Below, piece after piece: positions 1 to 8,092 of a stretch of DNA of 64,000 nucleotides; within the stretch, counting starts at the first letter, position 1; every line of letters begins with the position of its first letter. This stretch comes from Sutcliffiella horikoshii (GTDB lineage: Bacteria > Bacillota > Bacilli > Bacillales > Bacillaceae_I), in the NCBI RefSeq assembly GCF_008180725.1, contig NZ_VTEV01000002.1, positions 156,426 through 220,425 of the forward strand, given 5' to 3'. The position numbers and the translations under genes are program-made. The notes beneath the pieces were generated by a model. It was not told the origin of the DNA and made no database searches. It was given only the letters and a program-made list of their open reading frames with translations.

Positions 1-312
1 CCCGAAGAGCTGGAGAAGAGGTTAGATTTGTCTAATAGGAGGCCTCTAAACGCCCGAAGAGCAGGAGAGGAGGTTGGATTTGTCTAATAGGAGGCCTCTA
101 AACGCCCGAAGAGCTGGAGAAGAGGTTAGATTTGTCTAATAGGAGGCCTCTAAACACCCGAAGAGCTGGAGAAGAGGTTGGGTTTGTCTAATAGGAGGCC
201 TCTAAACGCCCGAAGAGCAGGAGAGGAGGTTGGATTTGTCTAATAGGAGGTCTCTATACGCCCGAAGAGCCTGGGAGGAGGTTGAATTCGTCTAATAGAA
301 GACGTCTCAAGC
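1..312. repeat. 52-bp tandem array (CCCGAAG family), six units, open at left edge
   Basis: Six head-to-tail units start at 1, 53, 105, 157, 209 and 261, so the period is exactly 52 bp. Each unit begins CCCGAAGAGC and carries a palindromic core, GAGGCCTC in units 1-4, close to its end. The last unit is degenerate. The array probably continues to the left of the window. The arrays at 45879 and 60047 share the period and the CCCGAAG start but have different interiors. There are no unique spacers and no open frame that runs through the units. Confidence 0.9.
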
Positions 313-348
313 TCCGAAACACCCCCGACATCTCTAACCCACAAAAAC

Positions 349-388
349 AAAAAAGCAGCACGGAACTCATCCCCCATGCTGCTCTTAG
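349..388 (-). terminator. Intrinsic terminator of the ABC-F gene
   Basis: Read on the minus strand, AGCAGCATG and CGTGCTGCT form a stem followed by TTTTTTG. It lies just past the stop codon of the ABC-F gene. Confidence 0.75.
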
Positions 389-397
389 TTACATCTC

Positions 398-1951
398 TTA
401 TTGTTTCTGCTCTGCCCACTCTTCCACATTCCACACCTTCGTCACCCAGTCCTCATAGAAGCTAGGTTCGTGGCATACAAGGAGAATGGTGCCCTTATAA
501 GCTTTGATAGCACGCTTTAATTCTTCTTTCGCTACCACATCCAAGTGGTTCGTCGGCTCGTCAAACAGCAGCCAGTTACTTTCATGCATCATCAGCTTGC
601 ATAATCTAACTTTGGCCTGCTCTCCGCCGCTTAGTTGGCTCAACGGACGGGAGATATGCTCGTTCTTCAACCCGCAACGAGCCAAGATAGCACGTACCTG
701 GTGCTGATCAAGGGAAGGGAACTCGTTCCATACGTCATCAATCGGGGTAATATCCTTCGCTTTTACCTCCTGCTCAAAGTAGGAAGGGAAAAGGAAGTCA
801 CCGCGTATTACGGAACCGCCAAGAGGATCTATTTTACCGAGAATCGTCTTCAGTAATGTCGACTTACCCACCCCGTTGCATCCAACGATTGCAATCTTAT
901 CCCCACGCTCAATTTCCATTGTAAGCTTTGGTAATAACGGATCAGAGTACCCAATCTCAAGATCCTTCGCTTCCACCACATAACGGCTGCTTGCTCGAGA
1001 TTCTTTAAACTCGAATGTTGGCTTTGCAGATGTCTCTGGGCGGTCGATTCGCTCCATGCGGTCCAGCTGCTTCTGACGGCTTTTTGCACGGCCTGTCGTA
1101 GAATAACGTGCTTTATTTTTTGCGATAAAGTCTTCTTGCTTTTTAATGAATTCTTTTTGTTTCTCATAAGCGTTAATATGCTGATTTTTGTTAATTTCCG
1201 CAAGCTCTAAAAACTTTTCATAAGACGCTGTATAGCGAGTCAGTTTGGAGAATTCTAAGTGGAAAATGACATCCACCACACCATTCATGAACTCGGTATC
1301 ATGCGAAATCAAGAGGAATGCATGCGGGTATTCTTTTAGATAAGAGCTTAACCAACGGATATGCTCCACATCCAGGTAGTTCGTCGGCTCATCCAGTAGC
1401 AACACTTGCGGCTGCTCAAGCAACAGCTTCGCTAAAAGAACCTTTGTACGCTGTCCACCACTTAGCGCAGCAACGTCACGTTCAAGCCCGATTGCGTCCA
1501 AACCAAGACCGCGCGCTGCTTCCTCCACCTTGATATCCAGATTGTAAAATCCACCTGCATCCAAATGGTCTTGAATTTCTCCCATTTGCTCCAAAAGCTC
1601 TTCCAACTCTTCCGGAGTAGCCGTTCCCATTTTATCTGTAATGGCATTCAGCTCTTTTTCTTTTTCATATAAAGGCAAGAAGGCGTCGCGCAGGACGTCT
1701 CTGATCGTTCTTCCAGGGGTCAACACCGTATGCTGGTCCAAATACCCGTAATGTACACCAGGCGTCCATTCTACGCGCCCTGTGTCGTATACAATCTCTC
1801 CTGTGATGATATTCATCAACGTTGATTTACCAACCCCGTTTGCCCCAACAAGGCCAACGTGTTCGCCAGCTAACAGGCGAAGGGAAACATCTTTAAATAA
1901 CGTACGGTCGCCAAAGCTGTGGCTTAACCCATCTATGCTTAATAAACTCAT
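398..1951 (-). CDS. ABC-F family ATP-binding protein (YkpA/YbiT-like)
   Basis: This is a soluble protein with two ABC ATPase domains and no membrane segment, about 517 aa. The first domain has Walker A GANGVGKST, signature LSGGQ and Walker B VLLLDEPTNYLD. A charged linker (roughly residues 240-310, rich in K, Q and E) follows. The second domain has GCNGVGKST, LSGGEQ and LLFDEPTNHLD. That is the ABC-F layout; members act on ribosomes as translation factors or in antibiotic protection. The sequence most resembles the housekeeping YkpA/YbiT group, by memory. I chose the inner ATG at 1951 because TAGGATGG lies 8 nt upstream; an ATG at 1963 has no spacing for a ribosome site. It is transcribed alone, with its own terminator. 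Confidence 0.9.
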   Translation of the reverse strand: MSLLSIDGLSHSFGDRTLFKDVSLRLLAGEHVGLVGANGVGKSTLMNIITGEIVYDTGRVEWTPGVHYGYLDQHTVLTPGRTIRDVLRDAFLPLYEKEKELNAITDKMGTATPEELEELLEQMGEIQDHLDAGGFYNLDIKVEEAARGLGLDAIGLERDVAALSGGQRTKVLLAKLLLEQPQVLLLDEPTNYLDVEHIRWLSSYLKEYPHAFLLISHDTEFMNGVVDVIFHLEFSKLTRYTASYEKFLELAEINKNQHINAYEKQKEFIKKQEDFIAKNKARYSTTGRAKSRQKQLDRMERIDRPETSAKPTFEFKESRASSRYVVEAKDLEIGYSDPLLPKLTMEIERGDKIAIVGCNGVGKSTLLKTILGKIDPLGGSVIRGDFLFPSYFEQEVKAKDITPIDDVWNEFPSLDQHQVRAILARCGLKNEHISRPLSQLSGGEQAKVRLCKLMMHESNWLLFDEPTNHLDVVAKEELKRAIKAYKGTILLVCHEPSFYEDWVTKVWNVEEWAEQKQ

Positions 1952-2126
1952 GTTTGTATCCATCCTATCTAAAAAAATATCTACTTTTCATCATACTAAA
2001 ATTTTCTAGGAATGGCTATGTGGGAAATGAAAGAAGTTTCTTCCTTCTACTCTAGAATATCTATACTAAAATCTACCATTCTACTATAAAATAAAAGTAG
2101 ATAAAAAGGGATGGTGGGGGAACCTG

Positions 2127-3158
2127 ATGAAGAGACGGGCACCGTGGATTATAGTAATAGCTTTGCTAGTAATAATAGGGAGTGGCGTTGTGCCAACAGG
2201 GTATGATGTGCTATTTGCAGGGAACCCATTTAATCTGGATGAGTTTGTTCAGTATGAGGGAGGCTCCGAACTCGATGGTGATTTGGGGATGACCTACGTG
2301 GCCAGCCTTCAAAATAGCAAATGGCCATTAATGGTTCTTACGCATCTTTTCGAAGAGGGGGTAGAGATTGTTCCATCCGTTTTCGGGCAGCAGGACATGG
2401 ATTATGAAGAGCTGGACTACCAAAATAATCAAATGATGGAGCAATCAAAAATAAAGGCAGAATACATAGCACGTGGCATATTAGGAGAGGACCCTAAACT
2501 TGAGTTGCTTGGGTTTTATCCTGTATTTTACTTGCCAGATTGGAAAGACAAAGAAGCGGTTAAAGTAACAGACCTTCTAGTAGGAATAGACGGAGAAAAG
2601 CTCGAATCTTATGACCATTTAGATCAACTAATTGTGGAAAAGGAGTCGGGAGAGACGCTCACGTTGTCGCTAATACGAGAAGGTCAGGAAATAGAGGTAG
2701 AAGTTTCGACATACCCGCACAAGGATTATTACGGAAACACGGTGCTCGGAGTATTTTTTGAAGAAGTATTTGATTCATCAAAGGACGAAAATATTAAGTG
2801 GAAAAAAATAGAGAACCTGGGCGGGCCCAGTGCCGGACTGATGATTACCCTCACACTTTTAGACAAAATGATGGATGACTCCTTGCTAAAAGGAAACGCG
2901 GTAGCAGGTACTGGGACGATCACGATTGATGGAGAAGTGGGACCGATCGGCGGCGTGAAACAAAAGGTGATAGGAGCTGCCAACGCAGGGTTTGATTACT
3001 TCATCGTCCCAGTGGATGACGAGTGGGAGAAAAATGAATCGATTGCGAGAAAGACCATAAGCGAAGAGGGTCTGGATATCGAACTTATACCAGTAGGGAC
3101 AATAGAGGATGCTGTGAATGCATTGGAAAGGCTTCCGGAGAAGAAGGGAAGAGAATAG
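2127..3158 (+). CDS. Membrane-anchored PDZ plus Lon-type serine peptidase
   Basis: 343 aa. One hydrophobic segment at residues 8-24 anchors the protein, with the rest probably outside the membrane. A PDZ-like stretch lies at about 120-195 (VTDLLVGIDGEKLESYDHL). A Lon proteolytic domain follows, with the catalytic serine in GGPSAG (Ser235) and the lysine in GGVKQK (Lys278). The 43-residue Ser-Lys spacing is the same as in Lon. The architecture is that of YlbL/SepM, proteases that cut membrane or secreted peptides. The residue 60-115 region and the genomic position beside topB are unlike ylbL, which sits next to coaD, so this is probably a divergent paralogue. Substrate unknown. The following small membrane protein starts within 10 nt and is likely co-transcribed. 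Confidence 0.8.
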   Translation: MKRRAPWIIVIALLVIIGSGVVPTGYDVLFAGNPFNLDEFVQYEGGSELDGDLGMTYVASLQNSKWPLMVLTHLFEEGVEIVPSVFGQQDMDYEELDYQNNQMMEQSKIKAEYIARGILGEDPKLELLGFYPVFYLPDWKDKEAVKVTDLLVGIDGEKLESYDHLDQLIVEKESGETLTLSLIREGQEIEVEVSTYPHKDYYGNTVLGVFFEEVFDSSKDENIKWKKIENLGGPSAGLMITLTLLDKMMDDSLLKGNAVAGTGTITIDGEVGPIGGVKQKVIGAANAGFDYFIVPVDDEWEKNESIARKTISEEGLDIELIPVGTIEDAVNALERLPEKKGRE

Positions 3159-3167
3159 GTGAGTTAC

Positions 3168-3539
3168 ATGCTTATTGTTCTAATTGGGGTTATTTTACTA
3201 ACATTTTTGTTAGGCTTCATATCTGCCAGAAGAGAGTATCAAAACTCTACAATGGAAGAAAAAGAGCAATTTAAAAAGGAACTAAAGAATCCTATTTGGA
3301 TCTTCCACGTACTGCCTAATATCGGATATATTCTCTTTTTTATTGGACTCGTACTTACAATCAATGCTTTAAAATATATCGCCTTTTTGTTAATGGGTAT
3401 AGGTTGGATCATTGAAGGAGCTGAGATATGGAAAGCCGATAGTAAAGGAGGGTTAATATTAGTTTTACTAGGGTCAATAACCTTTTTAATCACAACATTT
3501 TTAGCATTAAAGTTTCTTTTTAACTTTTCTCTTCTCTAG
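3168..3539 (+). CDS. Small integral membrane protein, unknown function
   Basis: About 123 aa from the ATG at 3168 (AGGTGA 5 nt upstream). A GTG at 3159, directly after the stop of the peptidase gene, is the alternative start. The protein is mostly hydrophobic: one segment at the N-terminus, then a charged cytoplasmic-looking stretch (residues 22-42, many E and K), then three closely spaced hydrophobic segments ending at the C-terminus. No family is recognised. Its tight coupling to the PDZ-Lon peptidase suggests a partner or target of that protease, which is inference only. Confidence 0.65.
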   Translation: MLIVLIGVILLTFLLGFISARREYQNSTMEEKEQFKKELKNPIWIFHVLPNIGYILFFIGLVLTINALKYIAFLLMGIGWIIEGAEIWKADSKGGLILVLLGSITFLITTFLALKFLFNFSLL

Positions 3540-3554
3540 CCGAGTCTTCTCTTT

Positions 3555-3582
3555 TTGACTACCCTCACACAATATGTAAAGA
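3555..3582 (+). promoter_or_regulatory. Candidate sigma-A promoter of topB
   Basis: TTGACT and TAAAGA are separated by 16 nt, about 35 nt before the topB start codon. The -10 is poor, so this is tentative. Confidence 0.35.
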
Positions 3583-3615
3583 TTAGAAGACAAGAAGCTT
3601 GAAAGGATTGTTATT

Positions 3616-5805
3616 ATGCCAAAAACTGTCGTCCTTGCAGAGAAACCCTCTGTAGGTAGAGATATAGGAAGAGTATTAAAATGCACGAAAAAAGGAAACG
3701 GATTTTTTGAAGGGGACAAGTACATCGTTACATGGGCGCTTGGTCACCTCGTCACCCTGGCAGACCCGGAAGCCTACGATGCAAAATTCAAAGCGTGGAA
3801 GCTAGAAGACCTGCCGATGTTGCCGAACGAAACGAAGCTCGTCGTTATCAAGAATACAAGTAAGCAATACAGTGCAGTAAAAGCACAACTTACACGTAAA
3901 GATGTAAATGAGATTGTCATTGCTACAGATGCGGGTCGTGAAGGGGAGCTTGTTGCTAGATGGATTTTGGAGAAAGCCCGCATTCAAAAGCCAGTGAAAC
4001 GACTTTGGATTTCCTCTGTCACAGACCGAGCAATTAAGGAAGGCTTTGCGAAACTTCGTGATGGAAAAGAATACGAAAACCTCTATTACTCTGCCGTTGC
4101 CCGAGCAGAAGCGGACTGGGTAGTGGGGATGAACGCCACAAGAGCCTTGACCACTAAGCACAATGCCCAGCTTTCATGCGGGAGAGTCCAGACACCTACG
4201 CTCGCCATGATTGCAAAAAGGGAAGAAGAGATTAGAAGCTTTACACCAAAAGAATTTTATGGCATGAAAGCTATCACAGAAAATGGTTTCCAGCTCGTGT
4301 GGCAGGACGCTAAGACGAAAGAACGAAGAAACTTCAACAAGCAGTCCATGGAAAGCTTGCACTCCAAAGTGAAGAACCAGGATGCGAAGGTAACTGACAT
4401 AAATAAAACCGAGAAGAAAAGCTACGCTCCTGCGCTTTATGATCTAACCGAATTACAGCGTGATGCCAACCGCATCTTCGGCTATTCCGCAAAAGAAACA
4501 TTATCAATCTTGCAGCGTTTATACGAGCAACATAAAATCGTTACGTATCCAAGAACGGATTCCAGGTACATTTCCACTGACATGGTAGAAACGTTAAAAG
4601 AGCGTGTGGAAGCAATTCGTGCGCACTCTTACAAGCAGATTGCGTCCAAGTTGCTCACGAAACCGATCAAAGCGAACAAGTCGTTTGTGAACAATGAAAA
4701 AGTGACGGATCACCATGCGATTATTCCGACAGAAGAAGCAGTGTTGTTAAGCAAGCTATCAGACAAGGAATACAAGATTTACGACCTGATCGTGAAGCGA
4801 TTCCTTGCTGTACTTTTACCGCCTTTCTTATATGAACAGACAAATATCACTGCGTCCATTGGAACAGAACAGTTTGTGGCGAAAGGAAAAACGGTCATCT
4901 CTCAAGGCTGGAAGGAAGTCTTCAGCTCCATGGAGGAACAGGAGGATGGAAGTGACGGACTTTCAGATCAGTTGTTGCCAAGCTTAAATAAAGGTGACGT
5001 TCTGCCGATCCGGAAGATCGAACTGACTTCCGGGAAAACAAAGCCGCCTGAACCATTTAACGAGGGGACATTGCTTTCCGCGATGGAGAATCCGGCAAAG
5101 TACATGGAACAAACCGACCAGAAGCTTGTAAAAACACTTGGGGAAACCGGTGGGATTGGAACAGTTGCTACTAGAGCGGATATCATTGAGAAGCTATTTA
5201 ATAGTTTCCTGATGGAGAAACGCGGCAAAGGCCTGCACATTACATCTAAGGGGAAACAGCTGTTGAACCTTGCACCGGAGGATTTAAAATCTCCAGCCTT
5301 AACAGGAGAATGGGAGCAGAAGCTTGGCATGATTGCCAAAGGACAGTTGAAGAAGGCAGCATTCATTAATGAAATGAAGGCTTATGCAAAACAGATTGTT
5401 CATGAAATAAAAAATACGGATCAAAAGTTTAAGCATGACAATCTGACAGGCAAACGTTGCCCGGACTGCGACAAACCAATGCTTGAAGTGAACGGCAAAA
5501 AAGGAAAAATGCTCGTATGTCAGGACAGAGAATGCGGTCATCGTAAAAATGTTTCTAAAGTGACAAATGCGCGTTGTCCAAAATGCCGTAAGAAGTTGGA
5601 GTTGCGTGGGGAAGGGGAAGGTCAGATGTTCGCATGTGTTTGCGGGCACCGTGAGAAGTTAAGCACCTTCCAGGAACGACGTAAGAACAATGCCAACCAG
5701 AAAGCGTCGAAGCGTGACGTGAATCAGTACATGAAAAAGCAGAATAATGATGAGCCGGTAAATACCGCACTTGCGGATGCATTGGCAAAGTTGAAGTTGA
5801 AATAA
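3616..5805 (+). CDS. topB: DNA topoisomerase III
   Basis: 729 aa, the usual length for Bacillus TopB (about 727 aa). This is a type IA enzyme that breaks one DNA strand through a 5'-phosphotyrosine and decatenates DNA. Visible features are the N-terminal TOPRIM domain (VVLAEKPSVGRDI, then ATDAGREGEL for metal binding), the RVQTPTL motif, and the active-site tyrosine in TYPRTDSRY (Tyr311). The C-terminal extension contains two Cys-rich zinc-ribbon-like modules (CPDCDKP...CGHR and CPKCRKK...CGHR) at about residues 615-680. The start ATG has AAAGGA upstream. It has its own terminator at 5814. Confidence 0.95.
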   Translation: MPKTVVLAEKPSVGRDIGRVLKCTKKGNGFFEGDKYIVTWALGHLVTLADPEAYDAKFKAWKLEDLPMLPNETKLVVIKNTSKQYSAVKAQLTRKDVNEIVIATDAGREGELVARWILEKARIQKPVKRLWISSVTDRAIKEGFAKLRDGKEYENLYYSAVARAEADWVVGMNATRALTTKHNAQLSCGRVQTPTLAMIAKREEEIRSFTPKEFYGMKAITENGFQLVWQDAKTKERRNFNKQSMESLHSKVKNQDAKVTDINKTEKKSYAPALYDLTELQRDANRIFGYSAKETLSILQRLYEQHKIVTYPRTDSRYISTDMVETLKERVEAIRAHSYKQIASKLLTKPIKANKSFVNNEKVTDHHAIIPTEEAVLLSKLSDKEYKIYDLIVKRFLAVLLPPFLYEQTNITASIGTEQFVAKGKTVISQGWKEVFSSMEEQEDGSDGLSDQLLPSLNKGDVLPIRKIELTSGKTKPPEPFNEGTLLSAMENPAKYMEQTDQKLVKTLGETGGIGTVATRADIIEKLFNSFLMEKRGKGLHITSKGKQLLNLAPEDLKSPALTGEWEQKLGMIAKGQLKKAAFINEMKAYAKQIVHEIKNTDQKFKHDNLTGKRCPDCDKPMLEVNGKKGKMLVCQDRECGHRKNVSKVTNARCPKCRKKLELRGEGEGQMFACVCGHREKLSTFQERRKNNANQKASKRDVNQYMKKQNNDEPVNTALADALAKLKLK

Positions 5806-5813
5806 TGGTTGGG

Positions 5814-5847
5814 GCCGCACTCTCTGCATGGGAGTGCGGCTCTTTTA
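5814..5847 (+). terminator. topB terminator
   Basis: GCCGCACTC and GAGTGCGGC form a perfect 9-bp stem followed by TCTTTT. Confidence 0.9.
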
Positions 5848-5874
5848 CGAGTTTAAAACTCCACTTGCCCGATA

Positions 5875-6005
5875 TATCAAGAAAACTTGGAGGATATCGA
5901 GAATTTTTGCAATATATCATGAAAAATTTCAGGATATCAAGAAATCTAAAAATATATCAATAATTTTCAAGTTTTATCGAGAAAAATGGAATTATATCAA
6001 GAAAT
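5875..6005. repeat. 20-bp phased array of TATCAAGA-type motifs, seven copies
   Basis: The motif TATC(A/G)(A/T)GA occurs at 5875, 5895, 5915, 5935, 5955, 5975 and 5995, with a period of exactly 20 bp each time; the copy at 5955 is the weakest. The 12 bases between motifs are AT-rich and poorly conserved. The array fills most of the gap between topB and the tandem P-loop gene. The same motif forms the array at 17091. Confidence 0.9.
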
Positions 6006-6116
6006 AGCCTCCTTCTCAGCCTACAACAGCTAGGCTTTCACCCATACAAACCCTGCCGCATAGGCTAAATGGAATCGCAATTGTAAGATAACCTACCATG
6101 GAAAGGGTGTTAGATC

Positions 6117-7214
6117 TTGGCGGGGAAAATTTTAAACTATTATGCTGGTGGAAATACAGCGCGTGGATTTTATAGTCTTTATGAATCAAACATAGAAGGG
6201 TTGGACCGCATTTTTATCCTCAAAGGCGGACCAGGGACAGGGAAATCGTCACTGATCAAAAAGATAGGGAAAGTCTGGAACGAAAAAGGGTATGATATTG
6301 AACTGCTTCATTGTTCATCCGATACAAAGTCGGTGGACGGGGTGGTCATCCGAGCGCTTGGCATTGGGATTGTTGATGGTACGGCACCACATGTCATTGA
6401 ACCGAAAGCGCCGGGGGCAGTGGAGGAATACGTCAACCTGGGCGAGGCGTGGGATTCAAAACTTCTTGCCGAACAGAAAGCGGAAATACAACACTTAGCA
6501 ACCAAAAAGAAAGAAGCCTTCCAGACGGCTTACCAAACTTTTGCGAGAGCCCTGAAAATACATGATGATTGGGAAAGATATTATATTCATAATATGAACT
6601 TTGAGGCTGCAAATAAGCTGACACAGGATCTTGTGGAGCAATTGTTCCAAGGTAAGACATTAGATAAAAAAGCTGATGTAAGGCATCGCTTCCTCGGTGC
6701 GGCAACGCCTGCGGGAGCAAAGGACTTCGTGCCAAACCTTACAGAAGGCCTGACTCATCGTTATTTTATAAAAGGACGTCCGGGTTCAGGGAAATCCACT
6801 ATGTTGAAGAAGCTCGCTAAAGCTTCCGAAGAGAAAGGCTTTGATGTGGAGGTCTATCATTGTGGGTTTGATCCATACAGTTTAGATATGATTATCTGCA
6901 GAGAACTTGGTTTCGCTATTTTTGACAGCACTGCTCCACATGAATATTTTCCGGAACGCGAAGGAGATTCTATTGTGGATATGTATGATATTACCATTCG
7001 TGCAGGCACAGATGAACGGTATGAAAGGGAAATAGCTCTTGTAAAAGAACGTTATACAGAATCCATGCAGGAGGCCATTGGGAAATTGGCAGAAGCCAAA
7101 AGCTGGCACGGAAAATTAGAAGAAATCTATGTAAAAGCTATGGATTATGGTGTGGTGGATGAGTGGACCAAACGAATTCAAGCAGAAATAGAAGCCATAG
7201 CAGATACAAAATAA
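6117..7214 (+). CDS. Tandem P-loop ATPase-like protein (PRK06851-type), function unknown
   Basis: 365 aa starting with TTG (GAAAGGGTG 7 nt upstream). The protein is an internal duplication. Half one has a P-loop GGPGTGKS (residues 37-44), then a LLHCSSD segment, then IVDGTAPH. Half two has GRPGSGKS (220-227), then VYHCGFD, then IFDSTAPH. Each half therefore has a Walker A, a conserved His-Cys pair and a TAPH motif at matching spacing. I see no clear Walker B of the DExx type and no signature motif, so the family is not an ABC or AAA protein. Helical, charged stretches follow each half. From memory it matches a Firmicutes family of unassigned function. It is soluble and transcribed alone. Confidence 0.75.
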   Translation: MAGKILNYYAGGNTARGFYSLYESNIEGLDRIFILKGGPGTGKSSLIKKIGKVWNEKGYDIELLHCSSDTKSVDGVVIRALGIGIVDGTAPHVIEPKAPGAVEEYVNLGEAWDSKLLAEQKAEIQHLATKKKEAFQTAYQTFARALKIHDDWERYYIHNMNFEAANKLTQDLVEQLFQGKTLDKKADVRHRFLGAATPAGAKDFVPNLTEGLTHRYFIKGRPGSGKSTMLKKLAKASEEKGFDVEVYHCGFDPYSLDMIICRELGFAIFDSTAPHEYFPEREGDSIVDMYDITIRAGTDERYEREIALVKERYTESMQEAIGKLAEAKSWHGKLEEIYVKAMDYGVVDEWTKRIQAEIEAIADTK

Positions 7215-7221
7215 CTGTACT

Positions 7222-7260
7222 AAAAAAGGTGAACAGCACCTATATGCTGTTCACCTTTTT
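7222..7260. terminator. Bidirectional terminator
   Basis: AAAAAGGTGAACAGCA and TGCTGTTCACCTTTTT form a long perfect stem with A and T runs on both sides. It can serve the P-loop gene (plus) and the phosphatase-fold gene (minus), which converge here. Confidence 0.9.
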
Positions 7261-7291
7261 ACATTTTCCCAGGAAATACGTCAAAACTCGA

Positions 7292-8086
7292 CTATATTTC
7301 CACGGTTACTTCTACCCCATAGTGGTCGGAGACAACTTCTCTGTTTCTTCCGTTGAAAACAACATTAGAAGATGTGACCTTAACAGGGGAGCTTGCCAGA
7401 ATTAAATCAATCCGCAAGTCCTGCTTGTTCTTATCCCAACCAGCTATACTACCTTCCACCGTCACACCTGAATCTTTTTCAGATGCAAGAAGGTACGTAT
7501 CGTGCAGACCAACAGTCAAAGTCAAATAATCATAGCCTTCTCCTTCAATATGGGCACTATTATTAAAGTCTCCCATTAGAAAATAAGGCACTGTTCCCTT
7601 GACCTGCGCGAGTAATTGTTCCATCTGATACTTACCCGGCTCCTCTTTATCATCCCACCAACCTAGGTGGCATGTGTAAAAGGACATCTCCTCACCATGC
7701 ACTTCAACGGTCACACCGACAATTTTACGTGTTTTCCAAAAGTTAGCGTCCGTACTTTTTGATACAAAGAAGGAATGTGTCTTTTTGATAGGGTGTCGAG
7801 TTAAGATGGCAAGTCCTTCCTCGTAGGTGTCATACCCCATGTGGGCGAAGTCCCAGACTAACTCGTAGTCTGAAACCCCAATTTTCTCAAGCTCTTGCTG
7901 TAAAACAAGGCCGAAGTTGTTTTGTTTGATGTTGCCTGTTACCACTTCGGCATCGATGCTTTGACTAACCTCTTGAAGAGCGATGACATCGTATGCTTGT
8001 TCCTTAATGGCTTTCGCGATATGCTGTATCTTTTCCATTTGGTTCTCTTCCTGCCAAGAGTGGCAGTTTAAGGTTAGTAAATTCAT
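7292..8086 (-). CDS. Endonuclease/exonuclease/phosphatase-fold hydrolase
   Basis: 264 aa. The fold's metal-binding and catalytic motifs are visible: LTLNCHSW near the N-terminus, the glutamate in IALQEV, the FLMGDFNN motif, and the C-terminal SDHYGVEV with catalytic Asp-His. There is no signal peptide, so it is cytoplasmic. The family includes DNases, sphingomyelinases and sugar- or inositol-phosphate phosphatases. The gene starts 6 nt after the PTS permease stop and is surely in one operon with it. A role on the transported sugar phosphate is plausible inference; nothing in the sequence proves the substrate. Confidence 0.85.
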   Translation of the reverse strand: MNLLTLNCHSWQEENQMEKIQHIAKAIKEQAYDVIALQEVSQSIDAEVVTGNIKQNNFGLVLQQELEKIGVSDYELVWDFAHMGYDTYEEGLAILTRHPIKKTHSFFVSKSTDANFWKTRKIVGVTVEVHGEEMSFYTCHLGWWDDKEEPGKYQMEQLLAQVKGTVPYFLMGDFNNSAHIEGEGYDYLTLTVGLHDTYLLASEKDSGVTVEGSIAGWDKNKQDLRIDLILASSPVKVTSSNVVFNGRNREVVSDHYGVEVTVEI

Positions 8087-8092
8087 CGTTTA

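Noticed and set aside
3802-4161. Long minus-strand frames inside topB
   Set aside because: Shadow frames of a strongly conserved gene, with no ribosome site.
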